From the NCBI RefSeq assembly GCF_900176165.1, contig NZ_FWWU01000007.1, forward strand, positions 124,001-188,000: 64,000 bases of DNA. Direction: 5' to 3'. The translations under genes and the position numbers were made by a program. Below, piece by piece: positions 48,232 through 56,966 of this stretch. Under the pieces are notes generated by a model. The model searched no databases and was not told where the DNA came from. It saw only the letters and a program-made list of their open reading frames with translations. This DNA is from Deinococcus hopiensis KR-140. Lineage in GTDB: Bacteria > Deinococcota > Deinococci > Deinococcales > Deinococcaceae. Position 1 is the first letter of the stretch. The number at the start of each line of letters is the position of its first letter.

Positions 48232-48880
48232 ATGACCGGCACTGTCCTCCCTCAAGCGTTGGAGATCTTGCAGCGTGTCTGGGGGTACAGCCAATTTCGC
48301 GGCGTGCAGGAGGAGATCGTCCGGACGGTCGCCGGGGGCAGCAACGCCCTCGTCCTGATGCCCACAGGTGGCGGCAAGAGCTTGTGTTATCAGCTGCCCA
48401 GCCTGCTCAGACGCGGCGTCGGCATCGTCGTCTCGCCCCTGATCGCCCTGATGAAGGACCAGGTGGACACGCTGCGGCAGCTGGGCGTCCGGGCGGCGTA
48501 CCTGAACTCGGCGCTCTCCCCTTCGGCTTCGCGCGTTGTGGAGCACGCCGTGCTGGGTGGCGACCTCGACCTCCTCTATATCGCCCCGGAGCGCCTACTC
48601 CTTCCCCGTACCCTGGAGCTGCTGCGCCAGGCGCAGATCGCCCTCTTCGCGATTGATGAGGCGCACTGCGTCTCCCAATGGGGCCACGACTTCCGCCCCG
48701 AGTACCAGCAACTCAGCGTTCTCGAACGGGAATTCCCCCAGGTTCCGCGAATCGCGCTGACCGCAACTGCAACCGGCCACGGACGATGGCGGAGTTTGAG
48801 GACATGCCTGGTTTGGGTTCGAAGCGCCTTCAAGCGTATCGGGAGCGAATTCTGGAGATCGTCGCGACAGTACGGCGTGC
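48232..48880 (+). pseudogene. recQ: RecQ helicase, internally deleted
   Basis: The first 180 codons encode the RecQ N-terminal helicase domain: FRGVQEEIVRTVAGG, Walker A MPTGGGKSLCYQLP, SPLIALMKDQV, the DEAH-type IDEAHCVSQWGHDFRPEYQ, and RIALTATAT. Directly after TATAT, at about 48778, the sequence jumps out of frame to MAEFEDMPGLGSKRLQAYRERILEIV, the last HRDC domain. About 500 codons (helicase domain 2, zinc, winged helix and earlier HRDC) are therefore missing. The gene is divergent from recA, with the starts 197 bases apart. Confidence 0.85.
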
Positions 48881-49482
48881 CTCTTCAGGAGTTGCTGCAA
48901 CAGCAGGACAAGATGTGCGGGAGATGCCCTTTGGGAGTACCGGACTTCACGGTACCCCCTCGCTTTTTGAGCCTGTCATGAACAGAGTCGAGACGCAAGA
49001 TCTCTCTGGGTCTGACTCTACTCCCCCTGAAGCTGTGCGGCGCGATCTGTTCCTTCATGACGGTGGCTCCGAATTGCATGGTTGGCGCGATCAGAATAGG
49101 GCGCCTCGTCCATCTGGGGGACAAGAGGAAGACGAACGCACGGACGAGGACGGGGGTGCAGCGCCTGTGAAGGTGATGCCGAGCAAGACGGGGCCGAAGA
49201 CAGCATTTGAGTTGCTCGAGGAGGTGTGGCAGTTGCTTGAGGGCGAGGGAGGAGTGCTGGCTGTTCTTGAGGAGCCGGCGTCACGACCGGACATGATGCG
49301 GGAGGGTGCACCCGGAGGTGGTGCGGAAGGTTTTGGTTCCGTCGGATGAGGCCAGCGGACTGGTGGGTACCTTGGTAATGCTGCATAAGCGTCGTGCACG
49401 GGAACGTGGCTGAGGAGGACACCATGGCGTCCTTTGGGTGAAACGGGAGGTGTGAGGGAAGTCGCTGCGCGGGAAGGCAGGT
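48881..49482. other. Region after recQ remnant, no supported gene
   Basis: The frame of the HRDC remnant stays open to 49349 with acidic, low-complexity sequence (KTAFELLEEVWQLLEGEGGVLAVLEEPA) that could be a decayed tail of an unrelated gene. Nothing else is seen. Confidence 0.4.
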
Positions 49483-49980
49483 ATGGAACGGAGGGCTTCT
49501 ATGATGGGTGCACCGGCGTACCTGGCGGTGACGGACGAGGGCGAGATTATTGGGCAGGCGGAGCAACGGGGCAGCAGTGTGTGGTTGCGGTTTGAGCCGG
49601 ACGTTCTTGACTTGCCGGCGCAGTTTCGCTTGGTGCCTACGGCGGTTGTGGAAGGAGTCCGCCGAGCTCCAGCGTTGACGTCCCGAACGGCGCATGGACT
49701 GCCTGCCATGGCGCGCTTAAAAGTGGGCGGGCATTACCGTGTAGTGAGCTACGTCAGGAACGTGCGCGAGACGCCGTTGATCATCCTCAATGCGGTGTAC
49801 GACGAATGGCTGTGGAAGCGGCTGAAGCGGATGGCGGAAGGGCCGATCAACCATTACCGCGTCCCGGAAGCTTCTCTCCCGGCTGCTCTCGGTGAACTCC
49901 AATCTCTCCGTCAGGGCGAAGAACGCGGGGGTCCGGAGATGGCTCCACTCTTTGTGCTGGCATTCCACCCACGACTTTAA
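49483..49980 (+). CDS. Hypothetical protein, 165 residues
   Basis: The frame has a compact beta-rich start (YLAVTDEGEIIGQAEQRGSSVWLRFEPDVLDLPAQFRLVPTAV), a middle strand block (HYRVVSYVRNVRETPLIILNAVYDEWLWKRLKR) and a helical end. It reads like real protein, but no family is recognised. The ATG six codons in (MMGAPAYLAV) may be the true start. It is convergent with the damaged two-gene unit downstream. Confidence 0.5.
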   Translation: MERRASMMGAPAYLAVTDEGEIIGQAEQRGSSVWLRFEPDVLDLPAQFRLVPTAVVEGVRRAPALTSRTAHGLPAMARLKVGGHYRVVSYVRNVRETPLIILNAVYDEWLWKRLKRMAEGPINHYRVPEASLPAALGELQSLRQGEERGGPEMAPLFVLAFHPRL

Positions 49981-50016
49981 GGAGCGATCAACGGTCTGCC
50001 ACGGAGGCGAACGACA

Positions 50017-50370
50017 TTACACAGATGAAATGCACCGTTGCCTTCCTTGCCTCTTCTCCTGCTGGAGCGCCCTGGCCCGCTCGGCCTGCTCGCGCTCCGC
50101 GAGCTTCACGCCAATGATGTGCTTGACGAGCTCGAGTTTGAGGGTGAGGTGCGCCTCGCGGTCGCCCTTCCTCAGCTGCACGAAGCTCTCTTCGGTCACG
50201 GACCGGAGCTCCCGGTGGACGCTGCGCGCGACGCTGTCGAGCGTCGTGACCGCCGGGTTGTCGTGCGTGAGCGGGAGCTCCCACAGCTGCTCGGCGCTGA
50301 GCTGGCCCTTGGCGGTGTCGTAGCGGAGCTTCTTGCGCGACGCGTACTCGAACAGGTTGACGGTGGTCAT
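50017..50370 (-). CDS. Small charged protein, second gene of the DUF2135-like unit
   Basis: The 117-residue protein starts MTTVNLFEYASRKKLRYDTAKGQLSAEQLWELPL and ends in a long charged helix (LVKHIIGVKLAEREQAERARALQQEKRQGR), likely a coiled coil. The start follows GGAGGCACC. It lies 30 bases after the larger damaged gene on the same strand, so they form a unit. The pattern resembles small phage or mobile-element proteins, but no function can be named. Confidence 0.6.
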   Translation of the reverse strand: MTTVNLFEYASRKKLRYDTAKGQLSAEQLWELPLTHDNPAVTTLDSVARSVHRELRSVTEESFVQLRKGDREAHLTLKLELVKHIIGVKLAEREQAERARALQQEKRQGRQRCISSV

Positions 50371-50400
50371 CCGGTGCCTCCTTGGGGCCGATGAACGGAA

Positions 50401-52231
50401 CTAGAACTGGACGCGGTAGGTGCGCCTGCCCGCTGACGCGCTCACCTCGAAGACGGCGGAGCGGCGCAGCGTTGAAGAAATCCCGATGCCGCTGAGCTGC
50501 TCCCCGGTGATCACGGGCCGGGTGCGCTCGCCGATCACGTCGAACACCTTGCGGTGCTTTGCCAGGTCGGCGTGCAGGTACTCGTTGTAAAGGCCGCGCG
50601 GCTGCTCGTCGGCCCTCGCCTCCTTGAGGATGAAGAACCAGTGCCTGTTGCCGACCTCACGCCCGTCCCAGTGGTTTGGGCTGAGCATCACGCAGCGCAC
50701 CTCGGCGTAGTGCCCGAACGGCACGCCCCACTTCTCGCCAGTCACTTCCGCGGACGTCTGCGAGAGGGCTGGCGCGACGCTGTAGGTCACGTTGCCCTGC
50801 GTGTCCACGGTCGCCGTGAGGCACTCGACGGTCTGCTTGTGGGCCACCGCCACCCCATACGCGTAGTTGGTCAGCCCGGCCGCGTCGGCCACCTGGAGGG
50901 TGAAGCCCACGTCCCGGTTTTCTCGCCGGTTGAAGTTGTTCACCGACACCGCGTAGGTTCCGGGCAGCAGCTGCGTGAAGGCGATGTTCTCGACGGGCAC
51001 GCGCGTCTCGCCGCGAACGTTCATGTCCACATCCAGTCCGCCGCGCAGGCCGCTGAGACGCGACGTGCGGTTGCGGAAGGAGATCTGCTCCTGGCGGCCC
51101 CCCTGGCCCCGGTAGCTCAGGTGGATGTCGAGGTCGTCGGTGTTCGTCCATGACAGGCTGAAACGCAGCAGGGCGCGGACGTTGCCGCCTGCGGACTTGA
51201 CGCACTCGGTGATGCTGTCGGTCACGCCGCCCGCGTACGACCACGCGAATGGGTTGTCCCACTTGAACGGCACACGGCCTCCCTCCTCGGCAGCGGTCGT
51301 GAGGGTCATGAAGTGCCCCGACAGCGCGGGCTCGACGAGCAGCTTCATGGACTGCGCGCCGGGCAGCACGTCCGCCAGGAACGGTTCGATGCCGATCTCT
51401 GCGACGTTCTTCCCGGTGACTTTCGGGGCCTTTACGCTCACCGCTCCGGCCAGCATTCCCGCCAGGCCGTCCTTCATCAGCGGGCGCGCGGTGGTGTCGA
51501 CCCAGAGCACGTTGTTCACCGACACGTCCTCTAGCCGGGCCATGCGCCGGGAGACGTTGATGCCAAGCGCCTCGATGGTCTTCATGGCGTCCTCGACCAT
51601 GGTAGTGCTTCTGCGCGGCCCGAAAGCGCTCGACCTTGCGGCAGTGCTCGTCGCCCCGGTAGAGCTGCTTGGCAGCGATCAGATCGAGCACCGTATCCAG
51701 CGCCTCCACTTCCAGGGGCTCCAGACTGTCCCGCAGCACTTGCACTGGGGTCTCGTGGACGCCCACCTGCCCACCGTTCCGGGTAACGAAACGGGCCACT
51801 GCCATGCCATGCAGGCGATCGTACCGCTGTAGGCCGCCCTCACCCGCCGTGAATGTCCTCTGGGCGCTGAATGAGGGCTGGGAGACGCGGAAGAGGCCCC
51901 CGACGCCCTGACTGATGACAAACTCGCGCAGGCGCGTGGCCACGACGTCGTAGGGGAAGGGCAACCCTGAGCTGTCCCAGACCGTCTGTACGGCGAGGAT
52001 CGTGGGATCGATGGCCAGCACGCCACCAAAGTTGCGCAGAAAGCTCCGGCAATTCGAGCAGTCGTGCCCCGTGCGCTCCCGGTACGTGGGATTGGTTCCC
52101 TCGGGGGACACGGCCAGGTACTGCGCGTAGAGCTCGTCCCCGGTACAGCTGGTCACGAACAGTTCCGGGCTGGCCTGCAGCGTCTTGAACCGGCGGCCGA
52201 CCTGATCTGCGAATGCCTTGAAGTCTTTCAT
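50401..52231 (-). pseudogene. Large unknown protein with DUF2135/YfaP-like domain, deleted and frameshifted
   Basis: The N-terminal 210 codons (52231 to about 51605) encode MKDFKAFADQVGRRFKTLQASPELFVTSCTGDELYAQYLAVSPEG with a Cys-pair motif HDCSNCRSFLRNFGGVLAID. The frame then changes abruptly to MVEDAMKTIEALGINVSRRMARLEDVSVNNVLWVD. The C-terminal part has LLRFSLSWTNTDDLDIHLSYRG and LLPGTYAVSVNNFNRRENRDVGFTLQV, a beta-sandwich pattern like DUF2135/YfaP domains. The sharp join suggests an internal deletion as well as the frameshift. Start context and long intact halves indicate the damage is recent. Confidence 0.65.
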
Positions 52232-53290
52232 ACCTCCCTCTCTCCTTGAGGCCTGGGTGGAAGATGCAGCCAGCGTCTTCCGCCCAGGCAGATGTCACCT
52301 CACCAGGTCGTATATCAGGAGGGAAGCTGCAGTGAGCTCCTATCCGGCGGACCTGAGGCGCAGGCCCGAGGCTCGTGCGCGGGGCACTCCGGGACGTCGG
52401 CGCACTGACCTTGGCCCAGTAACTTGGGTCCGGCGTTCCCTTTTACGCGTGGTCGCGCGCCTACCGACTTCGCCTGTAGAAAAAGAGGACCGAATACACT
52501 CCGTGGGGCCAGCCATAGGGCCCTGCACTTCTGTTAGAGGCCCCAAGCGTCTTTCACGGATCGAGGAACCGGAGCAGAGGCAGAACAGGGGCGGACCGGG
52601 AACTTCGCCTGACTGAAAGGCCGCCACGCAATCGCCAGCATTGGCGCCGAAGACTTCGCCACTCACCGCTATTTGGTGGGTGGCTGGTCATCTCTTAGGC
52701 TGCGCATTGCTCCCAGAAGCGCCTCTTCCGCTGCGGGAGTGCCGCCTCTAGGGAATCTGCAAGGCGAGCAATAACACGCTACTCAGCGGGACGGGGCTCA
52801 GGTCCGGTTCTACCGGCGCCCTCTCCCCCACCGTGCTCCGTGGCCAGCGCCTTCCCCCGTGTACCCGCACCGCACCCACCGGGTCGACCGTGACCTGCAC
52901 GCTGCCCAGCCGAGGCACACCAGTGAGCCCCGCAACCCCCGTAACGGGTACAGCACCATCCCGGGATCCAGACCCCAGAAGCCGCCCGTCACCTATGAAG
53001 TCGTGTGCTTGATGGCGACCAGCACTGCGTTGAGCACAGCGGCGCGCTCCAGTCGACTGGCCTTGAGCCCGCCGCACAGCGCTCCGTCCGTGATTGGCCC
53101 CACCTCTGCTCCATCTCGCTCCCGCAGCGCTTGGGCAGTGAAATTGACCACGGGTGGCTCCCGAAAATGATTGAGGGGTAGGAGCTTTGTCCGTGTTCAT
53201 CACCTCCGTTCGGACGGTCTGGAGTTTTACCTCCAGCGCCTGCAGGCCCTGCACCACTTTCGCGTCCGGCTCCAGGTCCTCTGACATGGA
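52232..53290 (-). pseudogene. Decayed coding region, unknown
   Basis: Minus-strand fragments look coding but shift frame: SEDLEPDAKVVQGLQALEVKLQTVRTEVMNTDKAP (53280-53160), VVNFTAQALRERDGAEVGPITDGALCGGLKASRLERAAVLNAVLVAIKHTTS with stop near 53000, and GSVQVTVDPVGAVRVHGG further on. They could be one former gene. I do not recognise the family. The part from 52232 to 52740 shows nothing. Confidence 0.3.
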
Positions 53291-53773
53291 AAGATGCTCG
53301 CGTTTCCCTTAAGCACCCCTCCCGCTTCCCACGCGTCGAGGTCCACGCACCCAGGCGTTCGGCAAACCGCTCTGCCCGGACGATCAGCGTCTCCCCCACC
53401 CGCTTGCCTTTGGGCACAAGGATGTGTGCCCTGATGATCAGAAGGTAACGGCCCCCCGTACCGCTATGCGTCTCGGCGCCTGCGAGCGCATTTAGATCCC
53501 CGCCGGTAGGAAAGTTGCCTTCAAGATCGCCAGCACCCTCAAGGGCAGCGCCAGCGCTGAGCTGACGGCGCAGCCTGAGATCAGTATTCCTATGTCCAGA
53601 GGCGCTCGGCAAGGAATACCGTTTTGTTGTGGTTTGATTGTAGGAGGGGGGATCTCCCCGCCTGAACCTGATCACCGAGTGAGATGATGGAGGACAATAA
53701 ACAAGCGCCCGGTAAGCTGCTGGGTTGCCTTCCGCCTTCAACGAAACGTCCTGAAACAGGCGAGGGAACGTCC
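53291..53773. other. Intergenic stretch before parA
   Basis: About 480 bases with no supported gene. The AT-rich end contains the first 18-bp palindromic site of the partition module and probably the parAB promoter (TTGTGTACACATTGTG is itself a partial palindrome at about 53802-53817). Confidence 0.45.
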
Positions 53774-53791
53774 CTGAATAATGCAATTCAG
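53774..53791 (+). repeat. Palindromic site upstream of parA (copy 1)
   Basis: CTGAATAATGCAATTCAG has 6-base arms CTGAAT/ATTCAG. It differs by one base from the copies behind parB. The position 39 bases before the parA start suggests an operator or parS site. Confidence 0.7.
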
Positions 53792-53829
53792 AGTTGTGCG
53801 TTTGTGTACACATTGTGTAGTCTTAAGGT

Positions 53830-54615
53830 ATGTCACAGAAGAAGGTCGGCATCCGGGCCCTTCGGCAGGATCTGCCCGATATGATCCGGCGGGTGGAAGC
53901 TACGGGAGAGCCTCTGGTGGTGACCCGCCACGGCACAGCGCTCGCCACCATTGTTCCCGCCGAGGGTGCGGGCCCCCAGAAGGCACTTCCGGCAACGCCC
54001 CACATCATTGCGCTGGCCAGCCTCAAGGGAGGCGTGGGAAAGACGACGCTCGCCATGCATCTCGCGGCCGCGATCGCCCAGGAGCAGGAGCGCGTGGTGG
54101 TACTGGACGCCGACGAGGAAGTGAGCGCCTTGCGGTGGCAGCAACACGCGCAGGCCGAGAGGGTGGCCCTTCCCTTCGAGGTCATGGCGGCAGACCGCAA
54201 CACATTGATGCGTCAGGCGCGGCGGCTGGCCCAGGAGGGCTGCACCGTCGTGATTGATACGCCGCCCAATAACCGTGAGATCCTGAAGAGCGCTGCCACC
54301 GTGGCCGACGTCGTGCTGGTACCAGTGCTCCCGACAGGCCTTGATGTCGACCGCCTTGCCACCACCTTGGAACTCCTTACTGACCTCGAGGCCGCGCTGC
54401 CGAGCTTCAATTACGCCATCGTGCTCAACCGCTTCGATGCCCGCAAGGGTATGGCGCATGAAGCCAACCAGGCCCTGAACGCGCACCCGCGCCTGGAAAC
54501 CGTCGTGAAGTCCTTGTCGGCCTACGAGAAGGTTTTTGGACGTGCACCGGTGGAACTCGGCCAGTTCCGCGAGATCTGGGCCGAGATCCGGGCTGCCCTG
54601 GAGGACGAGCAGTGA
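53830..54615 (+). CDS. parA: ParA ATPase with N-terminal Phd/YefM-like segment
   Basis: The 261-residue protein has two parts. Residues 1-45 (VGIRALRQDLPDMIRRVEATGEPLVVTRHGTALATIVP) match the DNA-binding N-terminal part of Phd/YefM antitoxins. Residues 57-261 are a Walker-type ParA ATPase with deviant Walker A KGGVGKTTL (66-74), VVVLDADEE, and VIDTPPNN. ParA moves plasmid copies using ATP and nucleoid binding. Ordinary small ParAs lack a DNA-binding domain; here the antitoxin-like head may bind the palindromes and autoregulate. The stop overlaps the parB start by 4 bases. Confidence 0.9.
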   Translation: MSQKKVGIRALRQDLPDMIRRVEATGEPLVVTRHGTALATIVPAEGAGPQKALPATPHIIALASLKGGVGKTTLAMHLAAAIAQEQERVVVLDADEEVSALRWQQHAQAERVALPFEVMAADRNTLMRQARRLAQEGCTVVIDTPPNNREILKSAATVADVVLVPVLPTGLDVDRLATTLELLTDLEAALPSFNYAIVLNRFDARKGMAHEANQALNAHPRLETVVKSLSAYEKVFGRAPVELGQFREIWAEIRAALEDEQ

Positions 54616-55517
54616 GCAAGAACCGTTTTGCCCGGTCAAGCACTGGCATGGACAGAATGCTGCAGCGCTCCATCGAATTTGCCAGCGTCACCTCCCCTAC
54701 TGACGCCCGGGTCATCCAGCTGCCGCTTGCCTCGGTGGTTCCGAACCCCAGGCAGCCGCGCCGCACGTTTGACGAAGCCAGCCTCAGGCAGTTGGCCGAA
54801 AGCATTCGGGAACGCGGCGTCCTGCAGCCCTTGCTCGTGCGTCCCCTGAGCGAGGAGCGCTACGAGATTGTGTACGGAGAGCGGCGCTGGCGGGCAGCGA
54901 AGCTTGCTGGGGTGGAGACAGTTCCCTCTCTGGTCCGTGACCTGAGTGACGAGGAGGCCGAACTTGTCGCCACAGTCGAGAATCTGCAGCGGGAGGACCT
55001 CAACCGCTACGACGAGGTGGCGTTCAAGCTCCGGCTGATCGCCCGACTGTTCGGCACCACCTCCCAGGAAGCGGCACAGCGGTTGAAGGAACTCCGGAGT
55101 GATCCCAGCCGGGACCTGGAGCAGGTGGCCCAGCTTGTCGCCCTGTTCACCCAGTTGGGCCGCGAGCAGTGGCTGTCGTTCGTCACCAACGGTCTTCCGG
55201 TTCTGAATCTGCCGGAAGTTCTCGTTCAGGCGGTGCAGGGCGGGACGCTGGAGTACAGTAAGGCGCTACTGATCGCCCGTGCTCCTCAGGAACACCAGCC
55301 AGCCCTCCTCAGAAGCGCGGTTGACGACCAGGTCACGCACCTCGAACTGCGGGAACAAATCAGTGCCCTGAAGCGCCGCTCGTCCTCCGGTGCGGAACTG
55401 GCCGTTGTTCAACTCAAAAAGAAGATGACTCCTCGGGTACTGAACAAGCTGACTGCCGATCAAAGAACCCGCGCAGAGGCACTGATTCAACAACTCAATG
55501 AAATTCTGGGTGAGTAA
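54612..55517 (+). CDS. parB: ParB partition protein
   Basis: From GTG 54612, overlapping the parA stop, the product has 301 residues. The N-terminal CTPase domain is clear: QLPLASVVPNPRQPRRTFDEASLRQLAESIRERGVLQPLLVRPL and YGERRWRAAKLAG, with ATVENLQREDLNRYDEVAF at its end. A helix-turn-helix region (LEYSKALLIARAP) and a C-terminal dimer domain follow. It loads on parS sites; the best candidates are the 18-bp palindromes flanking the operon. Confidence 0.93.
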   Translation: MSKNRFARSSTGMDRMLQRSIEFASVTSPTDARVIQLPLASVVPNPRQPRRTFDEASLRQLAESIRERGVLQPLLVRPLSEERYEIVYGERRWRAAKLAGVETVPSLVRDLSDEEAELVATVENLQREDLNRYDEVAFKLRLIARLFGTTSQEAAQRLKELRSDPSRDLEQVAQLVALFTQLGREQWLSFVTNGLPVLNLPEVLVQAVQGGTLEYSKALLIARAPQEHQPALLRSAVDDQVTHLELREQISALKRRSSSGAELAVVQLKKKMTPRVLNKLTADQRTRAEALIQQLNEILGE

Positions 55518-55523
55518 AGGGGT

Positions 55524-55541
55524 CTGAATAACGCAATACAG
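55524..55541 (+). repeat. Palindromic site behind parB (copy 2)
   Basis: CTGAATAACGCAATACAG, one mismatch from a perfect 6-base-arm palindrome, lies seven bases after the parB stop. Confidence 0.7.
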
Positions 55542-55544
55542 AGT

Positions 55545-55576
55545 GGTGCCCCTGAATTGCGTTATTCAGGGGCACC
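55545..55576. repeat. Palindromic site behind parB (copy 3) inside a perfect 13-bp hairpin
   Basis: The core CTGAATTGCGTTATTCAG (55552-55569) is the reverse complement of the copy-2 type sequence. It is extended on both sides into GGTGCCCCTGAAT...ATTCAGGGGCACC, a perfect 13-base inverted repeat with a 6-base centre. It may serve both as ParB site and as terminator; there is no T-run. Confidence 0.75.
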
Positions 55577-55984
55577 GTCCATACCACCATTTCTGACGGG
55601 ATGAACTGACATGGCGCACTGAGGCTGATCCCGTTGCCCCTCAATACTCCCGCCACGGAACTGTAGAAGTGGCAGACGAACGTGACCGGGAAGGAGAGTA
55701 AGCGAACATACGAGCAGCTGGACAGGGGAGAGGAGCGCCCCACATTCGCGACCTTCATGGGCATGGACCTGATTGGGCTGGAGGAATCGCCTCATATGCA
55801 GGTTCTGGGATTCCGTCGCCGCGCCGCACGTCTTAATCGTGCAGAACGGATCCGTGCCGTACCATAGCGATACCAAATCCGTGAGGCATCGGACCGAGAT
55901 CACCATACGGTGCGAACAGACCTTCGCCTACGGGCCTTGTCCTCCGCCGCGCCCAACTGCTCAGGGCACTGTTCCTGTTCCTGG
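55577..55984. other. Intergenic stretch behind the partition genes
   Basis: About 400 bases without a supported gene. A 61-codon frame at 55682 has no motif. Confidence 0.4.
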
Positions 55985-56690
55985 ACTGTCGTCAGACCAT
56001 ACGCAGAGACCTGAAGCAGCCCACGCTTCAAGGCTTGGGTTTTCGTCTGCCCATCTGCCCTCTCCCACAATGTGGGCCTTGGTCAACGGGCGGAGCGTTG
56101 AGCCCTCCAGGTTGAGCGAGCCGCCCTGATCCCGTGAGGGGTGGGAGGACCGTGGTCTTCCACGCGCGGCTTGTAGAGCACCGAGGTGCTGGTGGGCCGA
56201 TCCCAGGCACACTTCCGCCCCCTCGGAGGATGCTTGGACATCCCTCCAACCCACGGTGTCGCTCTCCGTATGTCTTGCCAGGTACGCCGAGCGCAGGTCC
56301 CTCTGAAGCCCATCCGCCCCGCAAGTACAGGTGTGGACCCGTTGAGAGCGAGGCTTCTTCCTGGCCCCGCAGATGCAGTGCCGGGAGAGTGCCGTCCCCC
56401 AGGAACCGGTCCACTGCACCTGGCCGCCGGCTCTCTTCGCCTTGCGTTGGAGCAGCATGGAGAACACCCCAGGGGCGTTCCTGCCGGCAGAACGCCCGAA
56501 GACCTTCTGCCAGGCTTTCGTGCTCAGCTTCTCGGTTCGGAAGACCCTGCCAAGCTCCAGGAGGTCGTTGGTGAGGCACGTGTTGACCCTGCGTCCGCAG
56601 AGGGCGTGGCTCTCGAACCACCTATCGCGGATCTAGGCGACCGTCTGCCACGCGGACGGTCCATTCCAGCAGCACTGCTTCGCCATCATG
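55985..56690 (-). pseudogene. TnpB (IS200/IS605 family) remnant
   Basis: On the minus strand the C-terminal part of a TnpB nuclease is readable: LSTKAWQKVFGRSAGRNAPGVFSMLLQRKAKRAGGQV, then WGTALSRHCICGARKKPRSQRVHTCTCGADGLQRDLRSAYLARHTE, with two CxCGA zinc knuckles and the QRDLRSAY motif. Further down the frame is broken. The RuvC-I part is missing. It belongs to a different TnpB subtype from the remnants at 19.9 and 25.4 kb. Confidence 0.65.
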
Positions 56691-56746
56691 ACGCTTCCTG
56701 AGGAGAACGTGGCCGTCAGCTTCCGACTGCCCGGCGGTATGTTCTC

Positions 56747-56843
56747 CTGAGACATACCTGTGGGGTTGAAAAGATTTCCCACGGGTGTGTCTCAGAAGAG
56801 GGCTGAGGCACACCCGTGGCGTTCCCTGAGACACACCTGTGGG
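56747..56843. repeat. Replication origin 2: four 18-bp iterons in mixed orientation
   Basis: Consensus CTGAGACACACCTGTGGG occurs at 56747-56764 (one change), 56778-56795 (minus strand), 56803-56820 (three changes) and 56826-56843 (exact). An AT-rich segment (56905-56955, TTTTTTCACCAATCTTTTTCAAAAG) follows, then repA2. This mirrors origin 1 but with repeats upstream of the gene. They may also be repA2 operators. Confidence 0.78.
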
Positions 56844-56966
56844 ATAAGGGAGGCTGCAGCCTCTCGTAGACGCCCTCTGTCTGGTCTCCCTGGTGGTGTT
56901 TTTTCACCAATCTTTTTCAAAAGATCTTTTCCATAAAGAGTATGTTGTTCAACATCAGGAGGCGGA

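Noticed and set aside
50657..51600. Continued open frame of the damaged gene's 5' part through 50657
   Set aside because: Beyond about 51605 this frame gives Arg/Gly/Pro-rich nonsense, whereas the alternative frame has the conserved domain; the former is a shadow.
52748..52980. Minus-strand PVGAVRVHG segment considered as an NfeD-like domain
   Set aside because: Only a short pattern match in a region with several frame changes; insufficient for a family call.
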